From CAZWLY01 sp964634465 (GTDB lineage: Bacteria; Desulfobacterota; Desulfarculia; G963662305): a DNA stretch of 64,000 bases. Below, piece after piece: positions 17,550-25,054 of the stretch; position 1 is the first letter of the stretch; the number at the start of each line of letters is the position of its first letter. A model generated the notes under the pieces. The model had not been told where the DNA came from and searched no databases. It worked only from the letters and a program-made list of their open reading frames with translations. Made by a program: the position numbers and the translations under genes. The stretch is taken from the NCBI GenBank assembly GCA_964634465.1, contig CAZWLY010000003.1:1-64000 (forward strand), read 5' to 3'.

Positions 17550-18845
17550 GTGAAGGCGAGCGGCTGGGGGCGATATCCGGTCATCGAGGCCGAGGCTCTA
17601 TATTTCGAGACTGAGGCCGAGCTCAGGCGGCGGCTCGCCGAGCGGCCCGGCTTCATTCCCCACGGCCTGGGCCGAAGCTACGGCGACAGCGCCTTGGCCG
17701 AGCGTCTCTTGATCTCGTCGCGATTCGACGCCATCCTCGATTTCGACGAGGAGACGGGCGTGCTCACCTGCGAGGCCGGGGTCAGCCTGGCCGAGATCAT
17801 CGACGTCTTTCTGCCCCGGGGCTGGTTCCTGGAGATCACGCCGGGGACCAAGTTCGTCACCGTGGGCGGGGCCATCGCCAGCGACGTCCACGGCAAGAAC
17901 CACCACACCGCCGGCTGCTTCTCCGAGTGCGTGCTCCACCTCGAGCTGATGCTGCCCGACGGCAAGATCGTCCGCTGCTCCAAAGAGGAGAACGGCCAGC
18001 TCTTCAGGGCCGTCTGCGGCGGCATGGGCCTGACCGGCGTCATCGTCAGGGCGGCCATACGCTTGAAAAGGGTCGAAAGCGCCTACATCGCCGAGCGTCG
18101 CTTCCGGGCGGCCAACCTGAAAGAGATCTTCGACCTCTTCGAAGAGCATTCCGCCGCCCCCTACTCGGTGGCCTGGCTGGACTGCCTGGCCAGGGGCGAG
18201 GATCTGGGCCGCTCGGTGTTGATCATCGGCGATCACCTGACCGACGGCCGCTTGGAGCAACCCAAGGAAAAGGCCAAGAGCGTGCCCTTCGACCTGCCCG
18301 GCTTCGTGCTGAACCGCTGGTCGGTGGCCGCCTTCAACAGCCTGTTATACCTGAACAACCGCCGTCCCCAACCCCGGTTGGTCCACGTAAACGAGTTCTT
18401 CTACCCCCTGGACGCCATCCACCACTGGAACCGGATGTACGGCAAGAAGGGCTTTGTTCAGTACCAGTTCGTTCTGCCCAAGGCGGCCAGCCTGGAGGGC
18501 CTGACCGCCGTCCTGTCCCGCGTCTCGGCCGAAAGGTTGGGCTCGTTCCTGGTGGTCTTGAAGCTGATGGGCCCGGCCAACGACAACCTGCTCTCCTTCC
18601 CCCTGGAAGGCTACACCCTGGCCCTGGACTTCAAGATTCAGCCCGGCCTGTTCAGGTTGATGGACGAGTTGGACCGACTCGTCATCGACCACGGCGGCCG
18701 GATCTATCTGACCAAGGACGCCCGGATGAGCCCGGAAGCGTTCAGGCGGGGCTATCCCGACTGGGCCAGGTTCGCCGCCCTGAGAGACGCCCTCGGGCTC
18801 AAGGGCGCCATCGACTCTCTGCAATCCAAACGGTTGGGGATTTGA
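17550..18845 (+). CDS. dprE1: Decaprenylphosphoryl-beta-D-ribose 2'-oxidase (DprE1)
   Basis: DprE1 is the FAD enzyme that oxidises the 2'-OH of polyprenyl-phospho-ribose, the first half of its epimerisation to arabinose. The 431-residue protein has the FAD-binding PHGLGRSYGD and the diagnostic DVHGKNHH block near residues 112-119, then the C-terminal YLTKDAR with the active-site Lys389 (Lys418 in M. tuberculosis). At the place of the benzothiazinone-target Cys387 there is Ala358 in GYTLALDF. The GTG start follows a purine-rich GGGGAAAGA. DprE2 begins two bases after its stop. Confidence 0.92.
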   Translation: MKASGWGRYPVIEAEALYFETEAELRRRLAERPGFIPHGLGRSYGDSALAERLLISSRFDAILDFDEETGVLTCEAGVSLAEIIDVFLPRGWFLEITPGTKFVTVGGAIASDVHGKNHHTAGCFSECVLHLELMLPDGKIVRCSKEENGQLFRAVCGGMGLTGVIVRAAIRLKRVESAYIAERRFRAANLKEIFDLFEEHSAAPYSVAWLDCLARGEDLGRSVLIIGDHLTDGRLEQPKEKAKSVPFDLPGFVLNRWSVAAFNSLLYLNNRRPQPRLVHVNEFFYPLDAIHHWNRMYGKKGFVQYQFVLPKAASLEGLTAVLSRVSAERLGSFLVVLKLMGPANDNLLSFPLEGYTLALDFKIQPGLFRLMDELDRLVIDHGGRIYLTKDARMSPEAFRRGYPDWARFAALRDALGLKGAIDSLQSKRLGI

Positions 18846-18847
18846 CC

Positions 18848-19579
18848 ATGCAGCTTTTGATTTTAGGGGCCAACTCCCAGACCGCCCTGGCCATCGCCGC
18901 CAGGTTCGCCGCCGAGGAGAAGGCCGACCTCTATTTGGCCTCCCGGGATACCGAGCTCCTGGCCAAGAGGGCCAGGGACCTTGAGATCCGCTACCAGGTC
19001 AAGGCTCGGGCGCTGGCCTTCGACGCCTTGGACTTCGACTCCCACTCGGCCTTCTACCAGGCGCTCGACCCCAAGCCGGACGGCGTGGTGCTGGCCTTCG
19101 GCGTTCTGGGCGACCAGGTCGCGGCCCAGGCCGACTTCGACCAGGCCCGATCCATCATCGAGACCAACTACCTGGGTGCGGTTTCGATCCTGGAGATAAT
19201 CGCCGCCGATTTCGAGCGGCGCCGAGCGGGCTTCATCATCGGCTTGAGCTCGGTGGCCGGAGAGCGGGGCCGGCAGAGCAATTATCTCTACGGCTCGGCC
19301 AAGGCGGGACTGACCGCCTACCTGAGCGGTCTTCGAAACCGGCTCTTCCCCTCGGGGGTGTCGGTCATCACCGTTCTGCCCGGCTTCATCAAGACCAAGA
19401 TGACCGAGGGGCTGGACCTCCCCCCGGCCCTGACCGCCGAACCGGCCGAGGCGGCGGCCGACGTCTACAATGCCTACAAAAAGGGCCGGAACGTGGTCTA
19501 CACCAAGTGGTTCTGGCGGATAATCATGCTGATCATCAAAAGCATTCCGGAGGCGATCTTCAAGCGGCTCAAGCTGTAA
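18848..19579 (+). CDS. dprE2: Decaprenylphospho-beta-D-erythro-pentofuranosid-2-ulose 2-reductase (DprE2)
   Basis: The 243-residue short-chain dehydrogenase reduces the 2'-keto intermediate made by DprE1, giving polyprenyl-phospho-arabinofuranose, the universal D-Araf donor. It has an N-terminal dinucleotide motif GANSQTA at residues 8-14, an NYLGAV segment, and the catalytic Ser with YGSAK (Tyr/Lys). A short C-terminal amphipathic stretch rich in Lys and Ile may dock on the membrane. The assignment rests on SDR motifs plus strict adjacency to DprE1 and a DPPR-synthase-like gene. Confidence 0.88.
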   Translation: MQLLILGANSQTALAIAARFAAEEKADLYLASRDTELLAKRARDLEIRYQVKARALAFDALDFDSHSAFYQALDPKPDGVVLAFGVLGDQVAAQADFDQARSIIETNYLGAVSILEIIAADFERRRAGFIIGLSSVAGERGRQSNYLYGSAKAGLTAYLSGLRNRLFPSGVSVITVLPGFIKTKMTEGLDLPPALTAEPAEAAADVYNAYKKGRNVVYTKWFWRIIMLIIKSIPEAIFKRLKL

Positions 19580-19654
19580 GGCCCGCCTTCGCCCCGGCTC
19601 GCCCCCTCCCCGCCCCAAAGCGACGGGCGCTCGCCGCAGGTCGTCGAACGAATG

Positions 19655-19930
19655 CTAGCGTCTCTCGAAGTAGGCCGCCGCCTGGGGCGGCAGGTCGATT
19701 CCGGACAGGTCGAAGTTGTTGAGCGCATCCAGAAGCGCCTCCAGGCGCTGGCGGGGCGGCTGGCGCTTCTCCAGGAAGATGACCCACTTGTCGTCCACCC
19801 TGGCCAGGCCGCTGGAGACGGGCATGCCGCCGACGCCCTTGAGCACCTCGCAACGAACCTTGACGTCCAACTGCTCGGCCGCCTTGGTCAGAATGTCGAT
19901 CAGCTCTTCCGATTTTTTCTTCTTGGCCAA
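19655..19930 (-). CDS. Small conserved hypothetical protein, paralogue of its neighbour
   Basis: I do not recognise this 91-residue soluble protein. It starts with a lysine-rich MAKKKK and has no membrane segment. The central block SGLARVDDKWVIFLEK and the ending LPPQAAAYFE line up with SGLVRLGRRRVVILDK and LPPAVRDMLE of the 97-residue protein encoded just upstream, so the two are tandem paralogues. The TTG start at 19930 is supported by GGAGAG (19941-19936) five bases upstream. Its reading frame begins one base after the stop of its neighbour, so the pair is translationally coupled. Confidence 0.75.
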   Translation of the reverse strand: MAKKKKSEELIDILTKAAEQLDVKVRCEVLKGVGGMPVSSGLARVDDKWVIFLEKRQPPRQRLEALLDALNNFDLSGIDLPPQAAAYFERR

Positions 19931-19931
19931 G

Positions 19932-20225
19932 TCAACTCTCCAGCATGTCCCTGACCGCCGGCGGCAGGAAGACCGCCTCGTGATCGAGTCGCTTGAGCGC
20001 TTCGGCCAGGGCCGCCGTCCGGGCCGCCAAGGGCTGATCCTTGTCCAGAATGACCACCCGGCGTCGGCCCAGCCTGACCAACCCGCTTTTGGGGTGCGGC
20101 AGGTCGTCGTCGGGCCGAAAACGCTCCTGCCTGACCTCCACCCCCAGCCTGGCGGCGGCCTCTTCGAGAAGATAGAAGCGCTCGCGGGGCGAAAGTTCGG
20201 CGTTCGTGTGGCGACCTCGGCCCAT
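19932..20225 (-). CDS. Small conserved hypothetical protein, paralogue of its neighbour
   Basis: This 97-residue protein is unrecognised. It is charged, without signal peptide or membrane helix, and shares the order SGL-R....V..LDK-QP...R..AL..AL followed by LPP with the 91-residue protein downstream. The ATG at 20225 has no ribosome site. A good promoter (TTGACG/TAAAAT) ends only about ten bases before the ATG, which suggests a leaderless or almost leaderless message. The pair lies between dprE2 and nadE on the opposite strand. Confidence 0.7.
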   Translation of the reverse strand: MGRGRHTNAELSPRERFYLLEEAAARLGVEVRQERFRPDDDLPHPKSGLVRLGRRRVVILDKDQPLAARTAALAEALKRLDHEAVFLPPAVRDMLES

Positions 20226-20235
20226 CGGTTGGCGT

Positions 20236-20265
20236 ATTTTAGTCCTGGGAAGATCGGGGCGTCAA
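20236..20265 (-). promoter_or_regulatory. Promoter of the small paralogous gene pair
   Basis: On the minus strand TTGACG (20265-20260), 18 bases and TAAAAT (20241-20236) match consensus at 5/6 and 5/6. Initiation about 7 bases downstream falls near 20229, only about four bases before the ATG at 20225. Confidence 0.6.
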
Positions 20266-20393
20266 GCCGAACGTCGGGGCGGCGCGGGGCCGATAAAAAC
20301 GCTGGCCAGACGGGCGAAGATGGGGTAATTGTTCCATAACTTATCCGGTCGTCTCCGCGTCGATCGACGGGAGAGAACCGGGCGGGAGAGAAG

Positions 20394-22028
20394 ATGAAGA
20401 TCGCGCTTCTCCAGATCAACCCCGTGGTCGGCGATTTCGAGGGCAACGCGGCCAAGATTCTGGCCTTCGCCCGAAAGGCGGCCGAGCGCGGCGTCGATCT
20501 GGCCGTCGCCTCGGAGATGGGTCTGGTCGGCTATCCGCCCCGGGACCTGCTTCTCAACCCGGCCTTCATCGACCAGGCCTGGCGAACGGCCGAGGAGCTG
20601 GCCGAAAAACTGGCCGGCGGGCCGGCGGTGCTCATCGGGCTGCCGACGACCAACCCCGGCGAGGGGCGGCCGCTTTACAACTCGGCCGCGCTCCTGGGCC
20701 GGGGCAGAATCGAGGCCGTCTATCACAAGACGCTTCTGCCCACCTACGACGTCTTCGACGAGGATCGCTACTTCGAGCCGGCCAGCGGACCGCAGCTCCT
20801 CGAAATCGAGGGCCGGTTGCTGGGGGTCACCATCTGCGAGGATGCCTGGAACGACCGCGATTTCTGGCAGCGCCGACGCTACCACACCGACCCCATCGAG
20901 GAGCTCATCGAGCGGGGGGCCGAGGCGATCGTCAACCTCTCGGCCTCGCCCTTCACCCAAGGCAAGCAACCGCTTCGGGAGGCGATGCTGTCGGCCCTGG
21001 CCGCCCGTCACGGCCGCCCGGTGATCTTGATCAACCAGATCGGCGGCAACGACGAGCTGATCTTCGACGGCCGATCCTCGGCCTTCGACGCCTCGGGCCG
21101 GCTCGTCGCCCGGGCCAAGGGCTTCGAGGAGGACCTGATTCTGGTCGAGCTGGACCCGCCGGCGGGCGAGGTGGCCGAGGACGACTTCTCGGCCGAGTCG
21201 GAGATCTGGCGGGCCCTGGTCTTGGGCGTGAAGGACTACACGGCCAAGTGCGGTTTCAGCCAGGTCTTGATCGGCCTCTCGGGCGGCATCGACTCCTCGC
21301 TGACGGCCGCCGTGGCCGTGGAGGCGCTGGGAAGCGAGGCGGTGACCGGTATTTTGATGCCCTCGCCCTACTCGTCACGGGGCAGTATCGACGACTCGCT
21401 GGCCCTGGCCGCCAACCTGGGAATCAAGACCCACACCCTGCCCATCGAACCGATCATGGCCGCCTTCGAAAACGTCCTGGCCGAACCCTTCGCCGGGCTC
21501 GATGAGGACGTGACCGAGGAGAACATCCAGGCCCGGATTCGGGGCAACCTGTTGATGTCGCTCTCCAACAAGTTCGGGGCGCTGCTCTTGACCACCGGGA
21601 ACAAGAGTGAGCTGGCCGTGGGCTACTGCACTCTCTACGGCGACATGTCCGGCGGCCTAGCCGTCATCTCGGACGTGCCCAAGACCATGGTCTACAGAAT
21701 CTGCCGCTGGCTGAACGAGACCCGGGGCCGGGAGATCATCCCGGAGAGCGTGCTCGTCAAGCCGCCTTCGGCCGAGCTCAGGCCCGACCAGACCGACCAG
21801 GACAGCCTGCCGCCCTACGACATCCTGGACGAGATCCTCCACTACCACGTCGAGCAGATGGAGTCGGCCGAGGCGATCATCGAGCGCGGCTTCGACGAGG
21901 CCATGGTGAGACGGGTGATCCACCTGGTCAGGATCGCCGAGTTCAAGCGCCAGCAGGCCGCGCCGGGGCTGAAGGTGACCGATCGGGCTTTCGGCTGCGG
22001 CTGGCGGATGCCCATCGCCCGAAAATAG
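20394..22028 (+). CDS. nadE: Glutamine-dependent NAD+ synthetase
   Basis: NadE amidates nicotinic-acid adenine dinucleotide to NAD+ using ATP and glutamine. The 544-residue protein has an N-terminal nitrilase-type glutaminase domain with the triad Glu41, Lys112 and Cys148 (the last in ICEDAW). A C-terminal synthetase domain carries the PP-loop SGGIDSS at about residues 297-303 and later TTGNKSELAVGYCTLYGD. This two-domain form is standard for many bacteria and makes its own ammonia. The ATG follows GGGAGAG. It is transcribed away from the small minus-strand pair. Confidence 0.93.
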   Translation: MKIALLQINPVVGDFEGNAAKILAFARKAAERGVDLAVASEMGLVGYPPRDLLLNPAFIDQAWRTAEELAEKLAGGPAVLIGLPTTNPGEGRPLYNSAALLGRGRIEAVYHKTLLPTYDVFDEDRYFEPASGPQLLEIEGRLLGVTICEDAWNDRDFWQRRRYHTDPIEELIERGAEAIVNLSASPFTQGKQPLREAMLSALAARHGRPVILINQIGGNDELIFDGRSSAFDASGRLVARAKGFEEDLILVELDPPAGEVAEDDFSAESEIWRALVLGVKDYTAKCGFSQVLIGLSGGIDSSLTAAVAVEALGSEAVTGILMPSPYSSRGSIDDSLALAANLGIKTHTLPIEPIMAAFENVLAEPFAGLDEDVTEENIQARIRGNLLMSLSNKFGALLLTTGNKSELAVGYCTLYGDMSGGLAVISDVPKTMVYRICRWLNETRGREIIPESVLVKPPSAELRPDQTDQDSLPPYDILDEILHYHVEQMESAEAIIERGFDEAMVRRVIHLVRIAEFKRQQAAPGLKVTDRAFGCGWRMPIARK

Positions 22029-22030
22029 AC

Positions 22031-22066
22031 CCGCCGAAGACAGCTTTCCTCTGTTGCGGATTTTTC
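22031..22066 (+). terminator. Possible terminator after nadE
   Basis: CCGC (22031-22034) and ACAG (22040-22043) can pair with CTGT (22051-22054) and GCGG (22056-22059), followed by ATTTTTC. The stem is interrupted by an asymmetric internal loop, so strength is doubtful. Its position between nadE and the polysaccharide locus is sensible. Confidence 0.3.
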
Positions 22067-22095
22067 TTGACTCAGATATTCAGAACAGGTATTGA
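22067..22095 (+). promoter_or_regulatory. Promoter of the winged-helix regulator gene
   Basis: TTGACT (22067-22072), 17 bases and TATTGA (22090-22095) lie 16 bases before the ATG at 22112, in an AT-rich stretch that stands out from its surroundings. A CAGATAT word (22073-22079) abuts the -35 box and occurs twice more upstream of wzm, so autoregulation is possible. Confidence 0.45.
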
Positions 22096-22111
22096 GTAGA
22101 AAATTAGAACG

Positions 22112-22666
22112 ATGATGAGTCTACTTTCCAGCCTGGTCACCTCCAAGACCCGAGTCAAGCTGCTGGTGCGGTTTTTTACCAATCCAAAAGCCAGCGCCTA
22201 CCTGCGTGGTTTGGCCAACGAATTTTCTCTGTCAACCAATACGGTTAGAGAGGAACTCAATCGCCTCTCCGAGGCCAAGCTGCTGACCAGCTACAAAAAC
22301 GGCCGCGAGATCCACTACAAGGCCAACCCCGAGCATCCCTTGTTTGAAGAACTGATGTCCATGGTCAAAAAGACACTCGGAATCGACCAGGTAATCGAGA
22401 ACATCGTTCGGCGGCTGGGAAAGTTGGACAAGGCCTTCCTGATGGGCGACTACGCTATCGGCCGGGACTCGGGAATCATCGATCTGGTCCTCGTCGGCCG
22501 AATCGACGGCAACAACCTCTTGGATCTTACGGCCAAGACCGAAAAATACATCAAGCGCAAGATCAGGACGATGGTGCTGACTCCCGAGGAGTACGCCCGG
22601 CATCCTGAGCTTATTCTAGACCGGCCCAATCTGCTGCTCTGGGACGCCACGGCGAACTCAGATTAG
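22112..22666 (+). CDS. Winged-helix regulator with degenerate nucleotidyltransferase domain
   Basis: This 184-residue protein begins with an ArsR/MarR-like winged helix at about residues 15-75; the recognition region contains SLSTNTVREELNRLSEAKLL. The second half holds DYAIGRDSGIIDLVLVG, which resembles the GSxARG...SDIDL motif of MNT-fold nucleotidyltransferases but lacks the full catalytic acid pair, so it is probably a sensing or dimer domain. Proteins of this architecture are common at the head of polysaccharide loci. It directly precedes wzm/wzt and is a good candidate for control of the locus through the repeats described at 22670-22728. Target and ligand are unknown. Confidence 0.75.
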   Translation: MMSLLSSLVTSKTRVKLLVRFFTNPKASAYLRGLANEFSLSTNTVREELNRLSEAKLLTSYKNGREIHYKANPEHPLFEELMSMVKKTLGIDQVIENIVRRLGKLDKAFLMGDYAIGRDSGIIDLVLVGRIDGNNLLDLTAKTEKYIKRKIRTMVLTPEEYARHPELILDRPNLLLWDATANSD

Positions 22667-22669
22667 CAG

Positions 22670-22728
22670 CAGATATGGCCTTAACAATCAGATATCACCT
22701 ATAGATTACACATGATCCTTGTGTAATC
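22670..22728 (+). promoter_or_regulatory. Candidate operator region of wzm: two CAGATAT words and an inverted repeat
   Basis: The short spacer between the regulator gene and wzm holds CAGATAT at 22670-22676 and 22689-22695, 19 bases apart, or about two helical turns. A perfect 8-bp inverted repeat follows, GATTACAC (22704-22711) and GTGTAATC (22721-22728), with a 9-base loop. The repeat ends just before the GGCGGAG ribosome site, so it could act as an operator or as an mRNA hairpin. No convincing -35/-10 pair with normal spacing is visible here. Confidence 0.5.
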
Positions 22729-22745
22729 GAAAGGGCGGAGCTGTA

Positions 22746-23633
22746 TTGACAGGCGACAAAAGACCACCGAGTGAAGCCAAAGTCGGCCGCGACTTTTCGG
22801 TCGGCGAAGACGCCTATCGGGTGGTGATCGGACCGGCCAAGGGTCGGCTGTCGGTGGGGCTCAGGGAGCTGTGGGAGTATCGCGAACTGCTCTACTTCTT
22901 GACCTGGCGCGACGTCAAGGTCCGTTACAAGCAGACCGTCATCGGCGCCGCCTGGGCGATCATCCAGCCGTTTTGCACCATGGTCGTCTTTTCCATCGTG
23001 TTCGGCCGATTGGCCAAGATCCCGTCGGACGGCGTGCCGTATCCGATTTTCAGTTACGCCGCCTTGGTGCCCTGGACGTTCTTCGCCAACAGCCTGGGAG
23101 CTTCCAGTAACAGCCTGGTGGCCAACGCCAATCTGATCAAGAAGATCTATTTCCCGCGCCTGGTGGCCCCTCTGGCCGGAGTGGGAGTCGGGTTGGTCGA
23201 TTTCACCCTCACCTTTTCGGTCTTGCTGGCGATGATGGTCTACTTCGGCATTTACCCGACCGCCAACGTCCTCTGGCTGCCGGTTTTGCTGCTGTTGGCC
23301 CTGACGACGTCCCTCGGCGTCAGTCTGTGGCTGTCGGCCCTCAACGTCCAGTTCAGGGACGTGCGCTTCGCCATCCCGTTTCTGATCCAGCTCTGGCTGT
23401 TCGCCACGCCGGTGGTCTACCCGAGCAGCCTGCTTTCCGGCTCGTGGCGTCTGGTCTACAGCTTGAACCCCATGGTCGGCGTGGTCGAGGGCTTCCGCTG
23501 GGCTCTGCTGGGGATCGAGTCGGACGTGATCGGCTCGATGCTCCTCATCTCGTCCGCCACGGCGACGATTCTACTCGTCACCGGGCTTCTCTGGTTCAAA
23601 CGCTTGGAGAAGACCTTCGCCGACGTGGTCTGA
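22746..23633 (+). CDS. wzm: Polysaccharide ABC exporter, membrane subunit (Wzm-like)
   Basis: The 295-residue protein is an ABC-2 type permease with six predicted helices after a cytoplasmic N-terminal tail of about 60 residues. The early LTWRDVKVRYKQTVIGAAW segment is highly typical of Wzm/KpsM/TagG exporters. It forms the channel that moves polyprenyl-linked polysaccharide across the inner membrane together with the Wzt ATPase encoded three bases downstream. I chose the TTG at 22746 because GGCGGAG (22734-22740) sits five bases upstream; a TTG at 22719 would start inside the inverted repeat and lacks a ribosome site. Confidence 0.9.
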   Translation: MTGDKRPPSEAKVGRDFSVGEDAYRVVIGPAKGRLSVGLRELWEYRELLYFLTWRDVKVRYKQTVIGAAWAIIQPFCTMVVFSIVFGRLAKIPSDGVPYPIFSYAALVPWTFFANSLGASSNSLVANANLIKKIYFPRLVAPLAGVGVGLVDFTLTFSVLLAMMVYFGIYPTANVLWLPVLLLLALTTSLGVSLWLSALNVQFRDVRFAIPFLIQLWLFATPVVYPSSLLSGSWRLVYSLNPMVGVVEGFRWALLGIESDVIGSMLLISSATATILLVTGLLWFKRLEKTFADVV

Positions 23634-23636
23634 ATC

Positions 23637-24980
23637 ATGACCCGACCCATCATCAGCGTCGAGAACATCGGCAAGATGTATCGCATCGGCCAACTCCAGG
23701 AGGCCTACCAGACCTTTGGCGAGACCCTTGTCAAAGGCTTGACTGCGCCCTTCAAGCGGGCGGCCAGGCTGATGAGGGGCCAAGCCGGCGGGGCGGCCGA
23801 TCTGGTCAAGGAGTTCTGGGCGCTCAAAGACGTCTCTTTCACCGTCGAGCCCGGCGAAGTGGTCGGTATCATCGGCCGCAACGGCGCCGGCAAGACGACG
23901 CTGTTGAAAATCCTGTCCCGGATCACCACGCCGACCGAGGGCCGGGCGACGCTGAGCGGCCGGGTCGGCTCCCTGCTGGAAGTGGGCACCGGCTTCCATC
24001 CCGAGCTCACCGGCCGGGAGAACGTCTTTTTGAACGGCGCCATTCTGGGCATGTCCAAGGCCGAGATCGAGCGCAAGTTCGATGAGATCGTCGCCTTCGC
24101 CGAGGTGGAGAAATTCATCGACACCCCGGTCAAGCACTACTCGTCGGGCATGCAGGTCAGGCTGGCCTTCGCCGTGGCCGCCCATCTGGAGCCGGAAATC
24201 ATGATGGTCGACGAGGTGTTGGCCGTGGGCGACGTCAGATTCCAGAAAAAGTGCATGGACCAGATGCGCGGGGTCAGCCAAAGCGGCCGAACGATCATCT
24301 TTGTCTCGCACAACATGGGCGCGGTGAGTCGGCTCTGCTCCAGAGCGATCCTGCTGGACGAGGGGCGGGTGGTCATGGACGGCCCGGCCGACACGGTGAT
24401 CGGGGCCTATCTGGCCGGAGACGACGGCGCTGCTTCATCCCGCGAGTGGCCTGACATCAAGTCTGCACCGGGCAACGATCTGGTCCGTCTCCGTGCGATC
24501 AGAGTGGAAGACGCAGACGGTCGAGCCGCCGCCAACATAGACATCCGCCGGCCCGTGGCGGTGGAGATCGAGTACGACGTCTTAAAACCGGGCGAGCCCT
24601 TCACGGTGGCCATCGGGCTGCGCAACGAGGCCGGGATTCACGTCTGCACCCTGGGAGACCGGTACTCGGATTGGTACGAGCGGCCGCGACCGGTCGGGCG
24701 CTACACCAGCCGGGCGACCATTCCGGGCAACCTTCTGGCCGAGGGGCTGTTTTTCGTCAGCGTGGTCTTGGCCACCGACCAGTCGGTCAAACCGATCAAC
24801 CACGTCGTCGAGCGCGACGTGGTGGCGTTTCAAGTCACCGATCCCTTGGAGGGCGGCTCGGCCAGAGGCAAATACGCCGGCAAGCTGCCCGGCGTGGTCC
24901 GGCCCATGGTTCCCTGGGAAACCAAAATGACGCCGGCAAAAGATGATCGGTTTGAAACGGAGATGGTCCGGGAAGCATGA
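23637..24980 (+). CDS. wzt: Polysaccharide ABC exporter ATPase with carbohydrate-binding C-terminal domain (Wzt-like)
   Basis: This 447-residue protein has an ABC ATPase domain: Walker A GRNGAGKTT at 80-88, signature YSSGMQ and Walker B IMMVDEVLAVGD, then the switch SHNM. It carries an extended C-terminal beta-sandwich at about residues 280-410, as in E. coli O9a Wzt, where that domain recognises the modified non-reducing end of the O-antigen. Such a domain implies a defined terminating group on the glycan, perhaps added by methyltransferases or sugar transferases in this locus. It pairs with the upstream Wzm. A shorter free-standing protein at 46095-46688 resembles this C-terminal domain. 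Confidence 0.92.
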   Translation: MTRPIISVENIGKMYRIGQLQEAYQTFGETLVKGLTAPFKRAARLMRGQAGGAADLVKEFWALKDVSFTVEPGEVVGIIGRNGAGKTTLLKILSRITTPTEGRATLSGRVGSLLEVGTGFHPELTGRENVFLNGAILGMSKAEIERKFDEIVAFAEVEKFIDTPVKHYSSGMQVRLAFAVAAHLEPEIMMVDEVLAVGDVRFQKKCMDQMRGVSQSGRTIIFVSHNMGAVSRLCSRAILLDEGRVVMDGPADTVIGAYLAGDDGAASSREWPDIKSAPGNDLVRLRAIRVEDADGRAAANIDIRRPVAVEIEYDVLKPGEPFTVAIGLRNEAGIHVCTLGDRYSDWYERPRPVGRYTSRATIPGNLLAEGLFFVSVVLATDQSVKPINHVVERDVVAFQVTDPLEGGSARGKYAGKLPGVVRPMVPWETKMTPAKDDRFETEMVREA

Positions 24981-24986
24981 ACCGGA

Positions 24987-25023
24987 GCCGCTCGCCGGCG
25001 GCAGAAAAACTCCAGCGAGCGGC
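24987..25023. repeat. Perfect 9-bp inverted repeat between wzt and rfbF
   Basis: GCCGCTCGC (24987-24995) and GCGAGCGGC (25015-25023) are perfect complements separated by 19 bases with an A-rich loop. No run of T follows, so it is not a standard terminator. It may be an RNA hairpin that tunes expression between the exporter and sugar genes. Confidence 0.5.
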
Positions 25024-25054
25024 GAATAAACCGGTCGATTAGACAGGGGTGGAT

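Noticed and set aside
22681..22707. TTAACA and TAGATT as a wzm promoter
   Set aside because: The spacer is only 15 bases and the hexamers are weak; the operator-like repeats are better supported than this promoter.
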